Notes under the pieces: model-generated
The model's database searches: none
What the model was told of the DNA's origin: nothing
What the model saw: only the letters and a program-made list of their open reading frames with translations
Source of the DNA: a virus
Reading direction: 5' to 3' (one strand)
Virus record (IMG/VR): IMGVR_UViG_3300041809_000273
Location: 1-28,517 of that record
Length of the DNA stretch: 28,517 nucleotides
Made by a program: the position numbers and the translations under genes
Shown: piece after piece, positions 14,501 through 22,170 of the stretch
Layout: every line of letters begins with the position of its first letter
Numbering within the stretch: position 1 is the stretch's first letter

Positions 14501-16165
14501 GTCGAGACACAAATCCGCAAGATGCAAGAGGAGGAGATCAAGAAGACCGGCATACCCCTCACGGACCAGGAGATCGCACAACTCAAGCAGAAGCTCGAAC
14601 TCCAGCAGAATCTACGCCAGCAAGACGCCAACAAGGACGTCGGGCTCCAGGCGTGGGGGAACTCATTCCAGGACTTGGGGACCGAGATCGGCAAGATCGA
14701 GCAGAAGATTCCCGACATGCTGTCGGACGTGTGGGCGAAGTTCGTCACGACCGGGAAAATCTCCATCATGGAGGTGACCCGGGAGTTGGAAGCCGACCTG
14801 ATGAAGACCTTCTCCAAAGAGATCATGCGCCAGGGCGTGGAGGCGTTGGGCATCATCAAGCCGGCTGGCTCGCCCGGGTCCGACCCGAATGGCAGCGTGC
14901 TTATCGGTGGCGCCAAGAGTCTGCTTGGTGGCGGCAGCGGGGGCACCCTGAGTGGTAGTTTCGGCGGGGGCAGCGGCCCGAGCGGTGGCTCGGGTGGCGG
15001 CTCGGATGGTGGCGGCAGCATGCTCGGTCGGGCGTGGGACTGGCTCACTGGCGGAAGCAGCAGCAGTGGTGGCGGCAACAGCGGGAATGGTGGCAGCAGC
15101 AGCGCGCCCAGCGCCAGCGATTGGCAGGACACCACGCCGAGCGCGGCGGACGGTGGCGTCGGCCCGCTCAGTCAGCAAGCCATGCCGACGAGCTACATCA
15201 GCGACGCCAGCGCTCCCAGCGCCAGTGATTGGACGTCCGGCGGCAGTGACGCGGGAAGCGGCACCGATCCATACGACATCGGTGGGGAGACGAAGTCTGA
15301 CTCGTTTAGTCGTGCTGCTGCTGCTGGTGGTAGCGGTGGCGCAGGTATTGGCGGTGGTAGCGGAAGTTTCAGCACTCGAATGAGCAACAGCAGTTCTCTG
15401 CCGAAGGTTATTAGCGGCATCACCGACTGGGTAGGTAGTAAATGGAAGTCCATGACCGGTGGTAGCGGCAGCGATGACAGTAGCGGGTCTGTAGACCTAA
15501 ACGATTTGCAGGAAGGAATCGCGCGCAATACCGTAGTTAATCCAGACGGAAGCGCTATGTCTGCGTATGGCAACTATACTGGCTATCGTAATCCTGACGG
15601 TTCGAGTTCGTTTACGGGTCCGGAAGGTTCATACGTAACCGATGCGTATGGCAACACTTCGTTCATACCGGCTCAGTCGGGATTTTTTCAGAGCATCGGG
15701 AACGGCGTTTCCAACGCCGCCAATGACATCAGCGATAGCATCTCCAACATCGGAAACTCGATCAGCAATACCACCTCAAACGTCTTCTCGTCGGCGTCGG
15801 ACTGGCTGGCCAACACGTTCGCTGGTGGTTCCTACGCCGAGGGTGGCTACTCCGGGCAGGCAGTTGCGCACTCGCTGCTTCCTGCCACCGCCTGGGCGAA
15901 CGCACCTCACTATGCTGATGGCACCGAGAACACCTCCGGCGGAATGCCGTCGATCCTGCACCCCGACGAAGCGGTGATCCCGTTGAGCCGTGGGCGCAAA
16001 ATCCCGGTCGATCTTGGTCCAAATGGTCAGAATGGTGGACAGTCGCCACTTAACGTGACCATTCATGTCACTACAACTGACGCGGACAGCTTCATGCGGA
16101 GCCAGGGACAGATCGCCTCGAAGGTCGGGATGGCACTCCAGCGCGCGCAGGGGAGGAACGGATGA
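11513..16165 (+). CDS. Tail tape measure protein, 1550 aa
   Basis: Sets tail length and is ejected ahead of DNA. The recognisable tape-measure core is residues ~250-480 (VVPAVTAGAGLTSLYQEGAAL, then LTDTQIKSLFNAFDQAMSTGHFSMMQLHREMGLYMPA). Hydrophobic segments lie at ~521-545 and ~590-663, the latter very Ala/Gly-rich and ending SIATAAIVAGMVVVGASLYLG. A long helical, coiled-coil-like part spans ~780-1090. A Gly/Ser-rich stretch at ~1135-1330 contains APSASDW twice. The C-terminal motif GGMPSILHPDEAVIPLSRGRK (about 1476-1497) is typical of tape measures. At roughly 1.5 A per residue the tail would be near 230 nm, less if the Gly/Ser part does not span. Codons from ~15300 to 15700 are visibly less GC-rich. 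Start ATG 11513 follows AGGAG (11501-11505). Confidence 0.95.
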   Translation: MSTEIHTMKLDVDASGAKAGSDQFAASIQRIGTAVQNMERVSEKAFQSLKVRLGGLDFSRIAKDVAQLGSVHVNSASAANLQRLGTSLALFRRAVPNAGTSAQLSSFAAALRRVQVPAGDTRKIFELAQAIKGFRAPSERQTANLRAFVTTLNGMKVNANVDHIVTELRKITIAAKEARAALAGIGGVHVSIPNGLRGSFGGGSGSGGYGGGNRGYGPRSSLTPGPYDGVFSGNNRATGAMRGMENVANPGYQMGTVMRAVVPAVTAGAGLTSLYQEGAALTLFQHSLENVTTVNGDVQKSMENLAASMKFATDISMKFGLDIDVVRQQWGRFAVTARTAGFSDKQAQEIFSNLSSGARSRGLTDTQIKSLFNAFDQAMSTGHFSMMQLHREMGLYMPASAFMAQALHKSPTEIMEMTSKGQIGAGAALPLSRVIESTYEPGLETALNSPQSGLARLRTQWKLTLDEMNANGAWDAMGKQFNRLAELLRRSDVQDMFIALAHGIADGLRMMGDAVVWAADHMNILIPVFKTFLMLGAAEAILRVGGAFRSLTGLVSGLVGPLARATEKMISFTAAQTANAARGVGGLAARFVSGAPLLGGAAAGGAAVAGGEVAAVTEGAAAATAGTAAATAGFSALAAAGSIATAAIVAGMVVVGASLYLGRDQVVQLGNEHETVAEWCAGRWDSFAERFGKMWDSVKGLSSNALSAVGNWIGSWAADIIHAIGTTIDAIKRGIEDVQNLPHNAMEIFNGGLFRAEYKRPTTQWGDTEKGWGQEDAQRRQAAADAAEARRLTALQNDLQDKKEAAPPSGPDKTPPPELLPGKGGHGKSELEKAQDAFDSMLKSLTPAIAMLEKFNEEMDTITRAQKAGAHSKGTLDMAAAMKKNGASTSDVNTYVNGEYDRARAGVNDSMLESAGAVTAQQHAEKELSQEQEKLNALVQIGIETQGKYGLTQDQATAAMKRSKEALADSLDPFGQYIKNLDQENALMALGSKAREVETQIRKMQEEEIKKTGIPLTDQEIAQLKQKLELQQNLRQQDANKDVGLQAWGNSFQDLGTEIGKIEQKIPDMLSDVWAKFVTTGKISIMEVTRELEADLMKTFSKEIMRQGVEALGIIKPAGSPGSDPNGSVLIGGAKSLLGGGSGGTLSGSFGGGSGPSGGSGGGSDGGGSMLGRAWDWLTGGSSSSGGGNSGNGGSSSAPSASDWQDTTPSAADGGVGPLSQQAMPTSYISDASAPSASDWTSGGSDAGSGTDPYDIGGETKSDSFSRAAAAGGSGGAGIGGGSGSFSTRMSNSSSLPKVISGITDWVGSKWKSMTGGSGSDDSSGSVDLNDLQEGIARNTVVNPDGSAMSAYGNYTGYRNPDGSSSFTGPEGSYVTDAYGNTSFIPAQSGFFQSIGNGVSNAANDISDSISNIGNSISNTTSNVFSSASDWLANTFAGGSYAEGGYSGQAVAHSLLPATAWANAPHYADGTENTSGGMPSILHPDEAVIPLSRGRKIPVDLGPNGQNGGQSPLNVTIHVTTTDADSFMRSQGQIASKVGMALQRAQGRNG
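15104..15232 (+). repeat. Short repeat APSASDW in the tape measure linker
   Basis: Encoded at 15104-15124 and 15212-15232 with two synonymous differences; a weaker third copy (SSASDW) follows at about 15790. It lies in low-complexity Gly/Ser sequence. Confidence 0.6.
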
Positions 16166-16791
16166 GTGACACCATCGGCAGCAGCACATTCCGGGAAGAG
16201 CAGTTTCCGACCGACATCAGCTACGGCTCGCGGGGCGGCTCCGGGTTCAAGACGACCGTGTTCGCGACCACCGCTGGATTTGAACAGCGCAACATCAACT
16301 GGTCGCAGTCGAAGGGTGCGTGGGACGTCGCCTACGGCATCAAGACGCTCGATCAAATGAGCGACCTGATCGCCTTCTTCATGACGATGATGGGAAAGGC
16401 GTATGCCTTTCGGTTCAAGGACTGGGCCGACTTCCAAATCTCCAATCAGCAGATCGGCACGGGCGACGGCAAAACCGCGTCGTTCCAGTTGTCGAAGACC
16501 TATCAGGTGGGCACCTTCGGTTTCACACGCACCATCCTCAAGCCTGTCGCGGGCACGCTGACGACGGTTCTGGTCGGTGGGGCACTCGCCAACCCACAGC
16601 CAACGATCAACACCACCACTGGCCTTCTCACGTTCAACGGACTTGCTCCAGTGGTTGGCGCTCCGATCGTTGTTTCGTATGTCGAGTTCGACGTTCCCGC
16701 CCGCTTCGACATCGACAAGCTCGACATCTCGCAGGACTTCTACGAAGTCGAATCCATCGCGTCCATTCCAGTCGTCGAGGTGCGGCTATGA
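16162..16791 (+). CDS. Distal tail protein, DUF2460 (GTA gp12-like), 209 aa
   Basis: Ring protein at the end of the tail tube that starts the tail tip. It is a clear DUF2460 member: FPTDISYGSRGGSGFKTTVF, then AGFEQRNINWSQSKGAWDVAYGIK, and LIAFFMTMMGKAYAFRFKDWADF, followed by the usual VGTFGFTRTILKP segment and DVPARFDIDKLDIS near the end. In the Rhodobacter GTA this gene (gp12) is followed by DUF2163, an NlpC/P60 peptidase and the large hub gene, the same order as here. Its ATG overlaps the tape measure stop, and its stop overlaps the next ATG. Confidence 0.95.
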   Translation: MSDTIGSSTFREEQFPTDISYGSRGGSGFKTTVFATTAGFEQRNINWSQSKGAWDVAYGIKTLDQMSDLIAFFMTMMGKAYAFRFKDWADFQISNQQIGTGDGKTASFQLSKTYQVGTFGFTRTILKPVAGTLTTVLVGGALANPQPTINTTTGLLTFNGLAPVVGAPIVVSYVEFDVPARFDIDKLDISQDFYEVESIASIPVVEVRL

Positions 16792-17945
16792 AAACCATCT
16801 CGGCGGCACTGAAGGCACATCTCCTCCAGGACGTGACGACGATCTGCACATGCTGGCTGATCACGCGGACGGACGGCAAGGTGTTTGCGTTCACGGACCA
16901 CGACGCTGATCTTACCATCAACGGTGTCGACTATGAGTCCGCGTCGGGCTACGTCCGCACTGCCATCAAGAGCAGCCAGACTCTTGCCGTGGACAACATG
17001 GACATCAGCGGCCTTCTGATCGACGTGAACGGAATCCCCGAACTGGACCTGAAGAAGGGCTTGTTCGATTACGCATCGGTCCAGATTTTCGTGGTGAACT
17101 GGGCGGACCTCACGCAGGGCATTATGTGCATGCGCAACGGGACCTTCGGAGAGGTGACCGTCACGACGGAGGGTGTCTTCACAACCGAGATTCGCGGACT
17201 CACGCAATTCCTGACCCAGAACTTCGGCAGGACGTATTCCGCGTTCTGCGATGCCGATCTTGGCGACGGTCGGTGCAAGGTGTCTCCCGTTGCGCCATAC
17301 ACAGGCACCGCGACCGTGACGTCCGTCGTGCAGCCCATCAAAGAGTTCTGTTCGACCAGCATCACCTATCCACCGTATAGCAAGACGCAGACTGCCACGA
17401 TCTTCTTCACGACCAACGTCAAAGAGGACGCCGCAATCGCGATCAGCGATGGCACGAACACTCTCAGTCTCGTGTGGCCCAGCGACTACAGTGGGCAGCA
17501 GTCGGCGAGCTTCGTGATTACAGCAGTCAACAACGCGCACGCCGCCGGCACCTTCTTGGGCACTGCGAGCGCGGAGAACACAATGGGCGTCTTGATCACG
17601 CTGGATACCCCCAGCGCCACAGCGACGATTACGTCGGTGGGCCTGACAGCGGTGATCTCCAGCTATGCCGATGGGGCGCTGAATGGCGGCTTGATCACAT
17701 GGCTGACGGGAAACAATTCGGGCATGTCGATGGAGATCAAGACCTACACACAAACGACGGAGGATATTCTCCTGTGGCTTGAGATGCCGTTTGCGATCCA
17801 GGTCGGCGATACTTTTACCTACGCGCCGGGCTGCGACAAAACCCGGGAGACCTGCTACTTCAAATACAACAACATCCTGAATTTCAGAGGGTTCCCGGAC
17901 ATCCCTGGCATGGATCAATACCTCTACTACCCGGATGCATCATGA
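16788..17945 (+). CDS. Tail tip hub protein, DUF2163 (GTA gp13-like) with inserted domain, 385 aa
   Basis: Tail tip protein comparable to gpL of lambda. N-terminal part: LKAHLLQDVTTICTCWLITRTDG, FTDHDADLTINGVDYES; C-terminal part GCDKTRETCYFKYNNILNFRGFPDIPG, both standard for DUF2163. Four cysteines at 154, 163, 349 and 356 match the set that in gpL holds an iron-sulfur cluster; that this protein binds one is inference. Length exceeds the ~270-300 residues usual for the family, because ~110 residues (about 181-290) interrupt the segment between GTATVTSV and SYADGALNGG. The insert contains DGTNTLSLV and a following FVITAVNNA helix, resembling the insert in the tail tube protein. Start ATG 16788 is in an ATGA overlap; a longer upstream frame lies in DUF2460 coding sequence and is rejected. 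Confidence 0.92.
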   Translation: MKTISAALKAHLLQDVTTICTCWLITRTDGKVFAFTDHDADLTINGVDYESASGYVRTAIKSSQTLAVDNMDISGLLIDVNGIPELDLKKGLFDYASVQIFVVNWADLTQGIMCMRNGTFGEVTVTTEGVFTTEIRGLTQFLTQNFGRTYSAFCDADLGDGRCKVSPVAPYTGTATVTSVVQPIKEFCSTSITYPPYSKTQTATIFFTTNVKEDAAIAISDGTNTLSLVWPSDYSGQQSASFVITAVNNAHAAGTFLGTASAENTMGVLITLDTPSATATITSVGLTAVISSYADGALNGGLITWLTGNNSGMSMEIKTYTQTTEDILLWLEMPFAIQVGDTFTYAPGCDKTRETCYFKYNNILNFRGFPDIPGMDQYLYYPDAS

Positions 17946-18370
17946 CCAGGGAAGAGGTAGTCACTGAAGCCAGAAAGTGGCTAGGGAAGCCCTGGGTTCA
18001 TCAAGGACGCGGCGAAGGTCCTACTTCCGCCGTCGATTGCATCGGTCTTGTGCAGCGTGTCGGGCACTCGATGGGCGTCCACTACGAAGACATGCTTGGC
18101 TATTCTAGGACACCAGATGGCGTGCTGTTTCTGAAGCATATGCGCAAGTTTCTGCACCCGGCTGATCCGAAGGGAAACCTCGTAGGAACAGTTGGGGTCT
18201 TCTTGCAAGCACGCTACCCACTCCACACGGGTATCTTCTCCTCACTCAACGGGGCGACGCACCTGATCAACGCGCGCGCGAACATCAGGAAGGTGGTGGA
18301 AGAGCCTTGGATTCCGGGAAACGGCTTCATCCTGGTTGAGGTGCTCGCGTTCCCTGGGTTGGAGAAGTAA
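17942..18370 (+). CDS. NlpC/P60-type cell-wall peptidase (GTA gp14-like), 142 aa
   Basis: Tail-associated cysteine peptidase that probably opens peptidoglycan during DNA entry. The catalytic cysteine is C33 in SAVDCIGLV; the histidine is H95 in YPLHTGIF, with H107 in THLINARA as probable third residue. The opening EARKWLGKPWVHQGRGEGP is typical. The size fits a single catalytic domain with no signal peptide, as expected for a virion part. Starts in an ATGA overlap with the DUF2163 gene. Confidence 0.92.
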   Translation: MTREEVVTEARKWLGKPWVHQGRGEGPTSAVDCIGLVQRVGHSMGVHYEDMLGYSRTPDGVLFLKHMRKFLHPADPKGNLVGTVGVFLQARYPLHTGIFSSLNGATHLINARANIRKVVEEPWIPGNGFILVEVLAFPGLEK

Positions 18371-18371
18371 G

Positions 18372-21300
18372 ATGGGGCAGCTTGCAGTCACAGCGGGTGG
18401 AATGGTTGCCGGCGCTGCGGTCGGCTACGAGATGGGAAACACCGCTCTAGGCACGGCGATTGGCGGCATGATCGGCGGTGTTGTTGGGGGCATGCTGTTT
18501 CCTGTCGCCGGACCCGACCGGCCCGACCTCAATGTCAGCACCTCCACCTACGGAATGCCGGTTCAGACTGTCTATGGCACTACCCGCATTTCTGGCAACT
18601 GTTTCTGGGCAACCACCCTTAACCAGCATAACCCATCCGGCAAGGGAGGGCAAAGCGCCACCGGTCCCACCTACACATGCTCTTTCGCTGTGGGGCTTTG
18701 CGGTGGACCAATTTCGGATGTCCTGCGCATCTGGGCTGACGGGAAGCTGATCTATGACAAGACGAACACGCTCCAGATCGTGCATGCGATCTCGAAGTTC
18801 AACTTCGTGTTCCGCGTCTATCTGGGGACCGAGGATCAGCTTCCGGACTACCTGATTACCGATTGGTGCGCTGCGAACGTCAGCGCGGCCCCCAACGCCG
18901 CGCCCGCCTATCGCGGGCTCGCATACGTCATTTTCGACAACATCCGCCTGGACGACTTTGCTAACCGCATCCCGAGCATCACTGCTGAGGTGGTCGCACC
19001 AGCAGACGTGTCGTTTGCTCAGGTGATGCCAGCCACGATCCCGGCTGGCAACGCCAGCAGCTTCGGTCAGGTGTCAAACCTTACACCAGACATCAATAAC
19101 GAATATGCGTATCAGGCTGTTGACGGCGGCATCGCCGTTTGGGACCTCGTAGCAAACACCCTCGTGCGCATCGTCCCTGCGTCGGACATCTATGTTGGTG
19201 CCGACAGGGATGATCCCAAGATGGCGATCACCAATATGGCTTTCTTGGCGGTGGGCGGGACAGGAACGCTTTATCTCAACCCGTGGAACTCGGGGCGCAT
19301 CGTCTCCATCAGCACGGGGGCCATGAAGCAAAACGATTCGCTTGGCACCTACTTCTTCAGCTTTGGTGCCACTGACATGCAGATATGGAACCGGCAGTTT
19401 CTTGCCGTGAACACCGACCCGGAAACGTCGACGCTGCTGCCATGGATTGAGGACCTTGGGACTGCCTATGGAATTACCGTAGTCTCCATTATTCCCGGAA
19501 TTCCTGGCATTACCGACGAGATAATCGGCGCGTTTGTGTCTCTAGTTTCTGCGGAAATATCCCCGGTCGTGCAGGGGGTAATGGGACTCATGGGTGCCCT
19601 TTCGATGTTCGCGACACCAGTTCGGTATGTGGACTTCGTGTTTGTGAATGCCGGCAACAGCATTCTAATCCTCGATGGTTCCCTGAATTATATGTATGGC
19701 GATTCGGAGGGGTCGAATTATATTCCGATGCCCTACCAGACTTTCGGGACCACGCAGGTTTGCAATGCTAATCCCGGGTCGATGACATCGGTATTTAAGG
19801 GGCCGATCGCATATGTGGTGAACTCGTCCGCATACGGCGGCAATGTCTACTTATATGCCGTTTGGTATGTCACCCTGTTTCCGCTATATTTTAGCAGTCT
19901 CGCGCACATTATGGACGGTGCGTCGTTGGAGCTTATGGCAACCATCCCGGCTTCCGTGTTTAGTTGGTCGACCATGGTGGTGCGGAGCGTCACTTACGAT
20001 CCATCGGACAACCGCCTGATCTTCTATGTGCAGGGCACGAATGGAAGTGGTGCCACCGCGTATATGCTGTTCAAGTGGGATGTAGACTCGTCAACGATGG
20101 TGTGGTCGACAGCCGTCTCCGCCTTTAATAATGCAACGCCAGCAGCGTTCTCGTCGCCATATGCCGGGATGATTGGTTTCGGGGAAGAGGAGCAGGAGTC
20201 CGCAACCCCGTTCTTTCTCTACAGCACCACGGACGGCTCGTTGAAATGGCAGGGGGCGGGTTCCCCGCAGATGGCTACCACTGGTCCCACTTACTATGTC
20301 GGTGTGACGAACTCTCTCGTCATCACCACGCCCGGTGGGGTGGTGCAGGCACAACTCGATACAGCGGAGGCTCAGCCAACCAATCTTGCGGGCATCGTCA
20401 CCGACATATGCGTAAAGTCAGGCATCGCGGCGACGCAGATTGATGTCAGCCTCCTCACACAGCCCGTGGCAGGGTATTCGGTCGATAAGCTCACTCCGGG
20501 CAGCGCTGTGCTCGGGCAGCTTTGCGCCACCTACTTCATCGACGTTGTTGAGTCCGATTACAAATTGAAGTTCGTCCCCAGGGGTTCAGCACCCGTGGCG
20601 AACATCGTGCAGGATGATCTGGCGCCTGATTCGGCGAAGTCAGACGACGTCTGGACCAACAAGCGCACCCAGGACGTCGAGCTTCCATATTTCGTGACGT
20701 TCGACTACGCGGATTCGGCGCTCGATTACCAGCGCGGCTCTGCGTATGCGAAGCGCATCTCAGGCCCGGTGAACACGACGTGGTCGAAGGCGAAGGTGAG
20801 CGTCAAGGTCCCGATCGTCATGGACGACACGCTCGCTGCGCAGACCGCCCAGAAGATCCTCTACACGGCGTGGCAGGAGAGGAATGCCTACAGCACCACA
20901 CTTGGGTGGCAGTATCTTTGGCTCGATCCGGGCGATGTGGTGACTGTGTCACTGACGAATGGTGACGTCTACACCGTGCGTTTCACGACCATCGAGACCG
21001 GTGCGGACTTCACCATGAAGTGCGATACCTGTGGCGAAGATTCGGCGACCTATTCCTCGACAGTTCAGGGGGGTGCAACGTCGTTCATCCCGCAGGGCAT
21101 TGTCGGCGTCGTCTACGCAAATTTCTATGTGTTCAACGTGCCACTTTTGGAGGACTCGGACGCGCCGGCAGCCGGAAGCACGATCCTCTATTACGGAGCA
21201 GGCGCACATCGCGCGGGGTGGACAAGTGGGGCGGTTCTGGAATCCAGCGACGGCACCACATACGATCAGGTCGGCACGTTAGGCTCGTCCGTGGTCTGGG

Positions 21301-22097
21301 GGACGGCGGCGAACGCGCTGGGGGATACGACGGCGAAATTTTCCTTGGATGTCGTGAACACGGTCACGATTGCCTTGGGCTTTGCTTCGGAGACGCTGTC
21401 GTCGATCACGGACGACCAACTCACGGCCTGGGGCAACATGGCTATCCTTGGGCAGGAGGTGATCCAGTTCCGCGACGTGACTGTGAATGGCGACGGGACG
21501 GTGACGCTGAGCGCCCTGCTGCGTGGACGGCGCGGCACGGACTGGGCAACCGACACGCACAGCATCGGCGATACGTTCGTTCTGGTAGACCCGACGACGA
21601 TGTCCGGGATAGCAACCCCGGCTTCGGAGATCGGCACGGCTGAATACTGGGAACTGGTGTCCTCCGGCCTCAATGCGGAGAGTGTGGCTCCTTATGCCTA
21701 CCGCAATCTCGGCTATCCACTGATGCCCTATGCGCCGCTGAACCACACCCGGGCGACCAGCGGTGGCAATCTCGTGGTGGGCTGGTCGAGGCGGACCCGG
21801 CTGTCGGGAGAGATGACGGACGGGACGGGGGTTGTGCCGTTGATGGAGGACTTCGAGCAGTATGACGCCTATGTGCTGGCGGCGCCGTTCGACCCCTACG
21901 TGTTCAACGCGGGCACTCCCTCCACCTTTGTCCGCGCCTACACCGGGCTGACGAGCCCGACTTTCACCTACGCGGCTGCGGACATGGCGACGGACGGGTT
22001 CAACCCGGCGACCAGCACCCTCCATCTGGTGGTCTTCCAGGTCTCGTCGGTGGTTGGGCCGGGCTTCCCCGGATGGTCCGACATGCTTCCTTGCTGA
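18372..22097 (+). CDS. Large tail tip / host-specificity protein (GTA gp15-like), 1241 aa
   Basis: Central tail-tip protein. The N-terminus is Gly-rich and hydrophobic (GMVAGAAVGYEMG ... GGMIGGVVGGMLFPVAGP, residues ~8-50), then LNVSTSTYGMPVQTVYGTTRI and CGGPISDVLRIWADGKLIYD, standard for this family. The C-terminal half (~660-1241) matches Phage-tail_3-type sequences: AQPTNLAGIVTDIC, PYFVTFDYADSALDYQRGSA, LDPGDVVTVSLTNGD, and LLRGRRGTDWATDTHSIGDTF. Between them, ~215-650, no GTA-type TIM-barrel motif is seen. Instead there are repeated beta/turn units such as GGIAVWDLVANTLVRIV, ILILDGSLNYMYG, FKWDVDSSTMVWS and STTDGSLKWQG, resembling propeller blades, plus a hydrophobic stretch ~366-420. Codons there (about 19440-20100) are more AT-rich. 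Start ATG 18372 follows GGAGAAG at 18361-18367. Confidence 0.9.
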   Translation: MGQLAVTAGGMVAGAAVGYEMGNTALGTAIGGMIGGVVGGMLFPVAGPDRPDLNVSTSTYGMPVQTVYGTTRISGNCFWATTLNQHNPSGKGGQSATGPTYTCSFAVGLCGGPISDVLRIWADGKLIYDKTNTLQIVHAISKFNFVFRVYLGTEDQLPDYLITDWCAANVSAAPNAAPAYRGLAYVIFDNIRLDDFANRIPSITAEVVAPADVSFAQVMPATIPAGNASSFGQVSNLTPDINNEYAYQAVDGGIAVWDLVANTLVRIVPASDIYVGADRDDPKMAITNMAFLAVGGTGTLYLNPWNSGRIVSISTGAMKQNDSLGTYFFSFGATDMQIWNRQFLAVNTDPETSTLLPWIEDLGTAYGITVVSIIPGIPGITDEIIGAFVSLVSAEISPVVQGVMGLMGALSMFATPVRYVDFVFVNAGNSILILDGSLNYMYGDSEGSNYIPMPYQTFGTTQVCNANPGSMTSVFKGPIAYVVNSSAYGGNVYLYAVWYVTLFPLYFSSLAHIMDGASLELMATIPASVFSWSTMVVRSVTYDPSDNRLIFYVQGTNGSGATAYMLFKWDVDSSTMVWSTAVSAFNNATPAAFSSPYAGMIGFGEEEQESATPFFLYSTTDGSLKWQGAGSPQMATTGPTYYVGVTNSLVITTPGGVVQAQLDTAEAQPTNLAGIVTDICVKSGIAATQIDVSLLTQPVAGYSVDKLTPGSAVLGQLCATYFIDVVESDYKLKFVPRGSAPVANIVQDDLAPDSAKSDDVWTNKRTQDVELPYFVTFDYADSALDYQRGSAYAKRISGPVNTTWSKAKVSVKVPIVMDDTLAAQTAQKILYTAWQERNAYSTTLGWQYLWLDPGDVVTVSLTNGDVYTVRFTTIETGADFTMKCDTCGEDSATYSSTVQGGATSFIPQGIVGVVYANFYVFNVPLLEDSDAPAAGSTILYYGAGAHRAGWTSGAVLESSDGTTYDQVGTLGSSVVWGTAANALGDTTAKFSLDVVNTVTIALGFASETLSSITDDQLTAWGNMAILGQEVIQFRDVTVNGDGTVTLSALLRGRRGTDWATDTHSIGDTFVLVDPTTMSGIATPASEIGTAEYWELVSSGLNAESVAPYAYRNLGYPLMPYAPLNHTRATSGGNLVVGWSRRTRLSGEMTDGTGVVPLMEDFEQYDAYVLAAPFDPYVFNAGTPSTFVRAYTGLTSPTFTYAAADMATDGFNPATSTLHLVVFQVSSVVGPGFPGWSDMLPC

Positions 22098-22144
22098 GCC
22101 ACAGTGTCAGAATTATTGACGCCAGGGCGGTTATGCTTTCTGTA
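22095..22144 (+). promoter_or_regulatory. Putative late promoter with TGAGCCAC box, upstream of the fibre genes
   Basis: TGAGCCAC (22095-22102) begins at the stop codon of the hub gene; 13 bp later TTGACG (22116-22121). The -10 is weak (TCTGTA at 22139 with 17-bp spacing). GTCA-N7-TGAC inverted repeat as in the 1806 copy. Confidence 0.55.
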
Positions 22145-22170
22145 GGTAATTCGAACGGACCGAGGTCGTA

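Noticed and set aside
16320-17945. 541-codon version of the DUF2163 gene
   Set aside because: The first 156 codons lie out of frame in DUF2460; the real start is the ATGA overlap at 16788.
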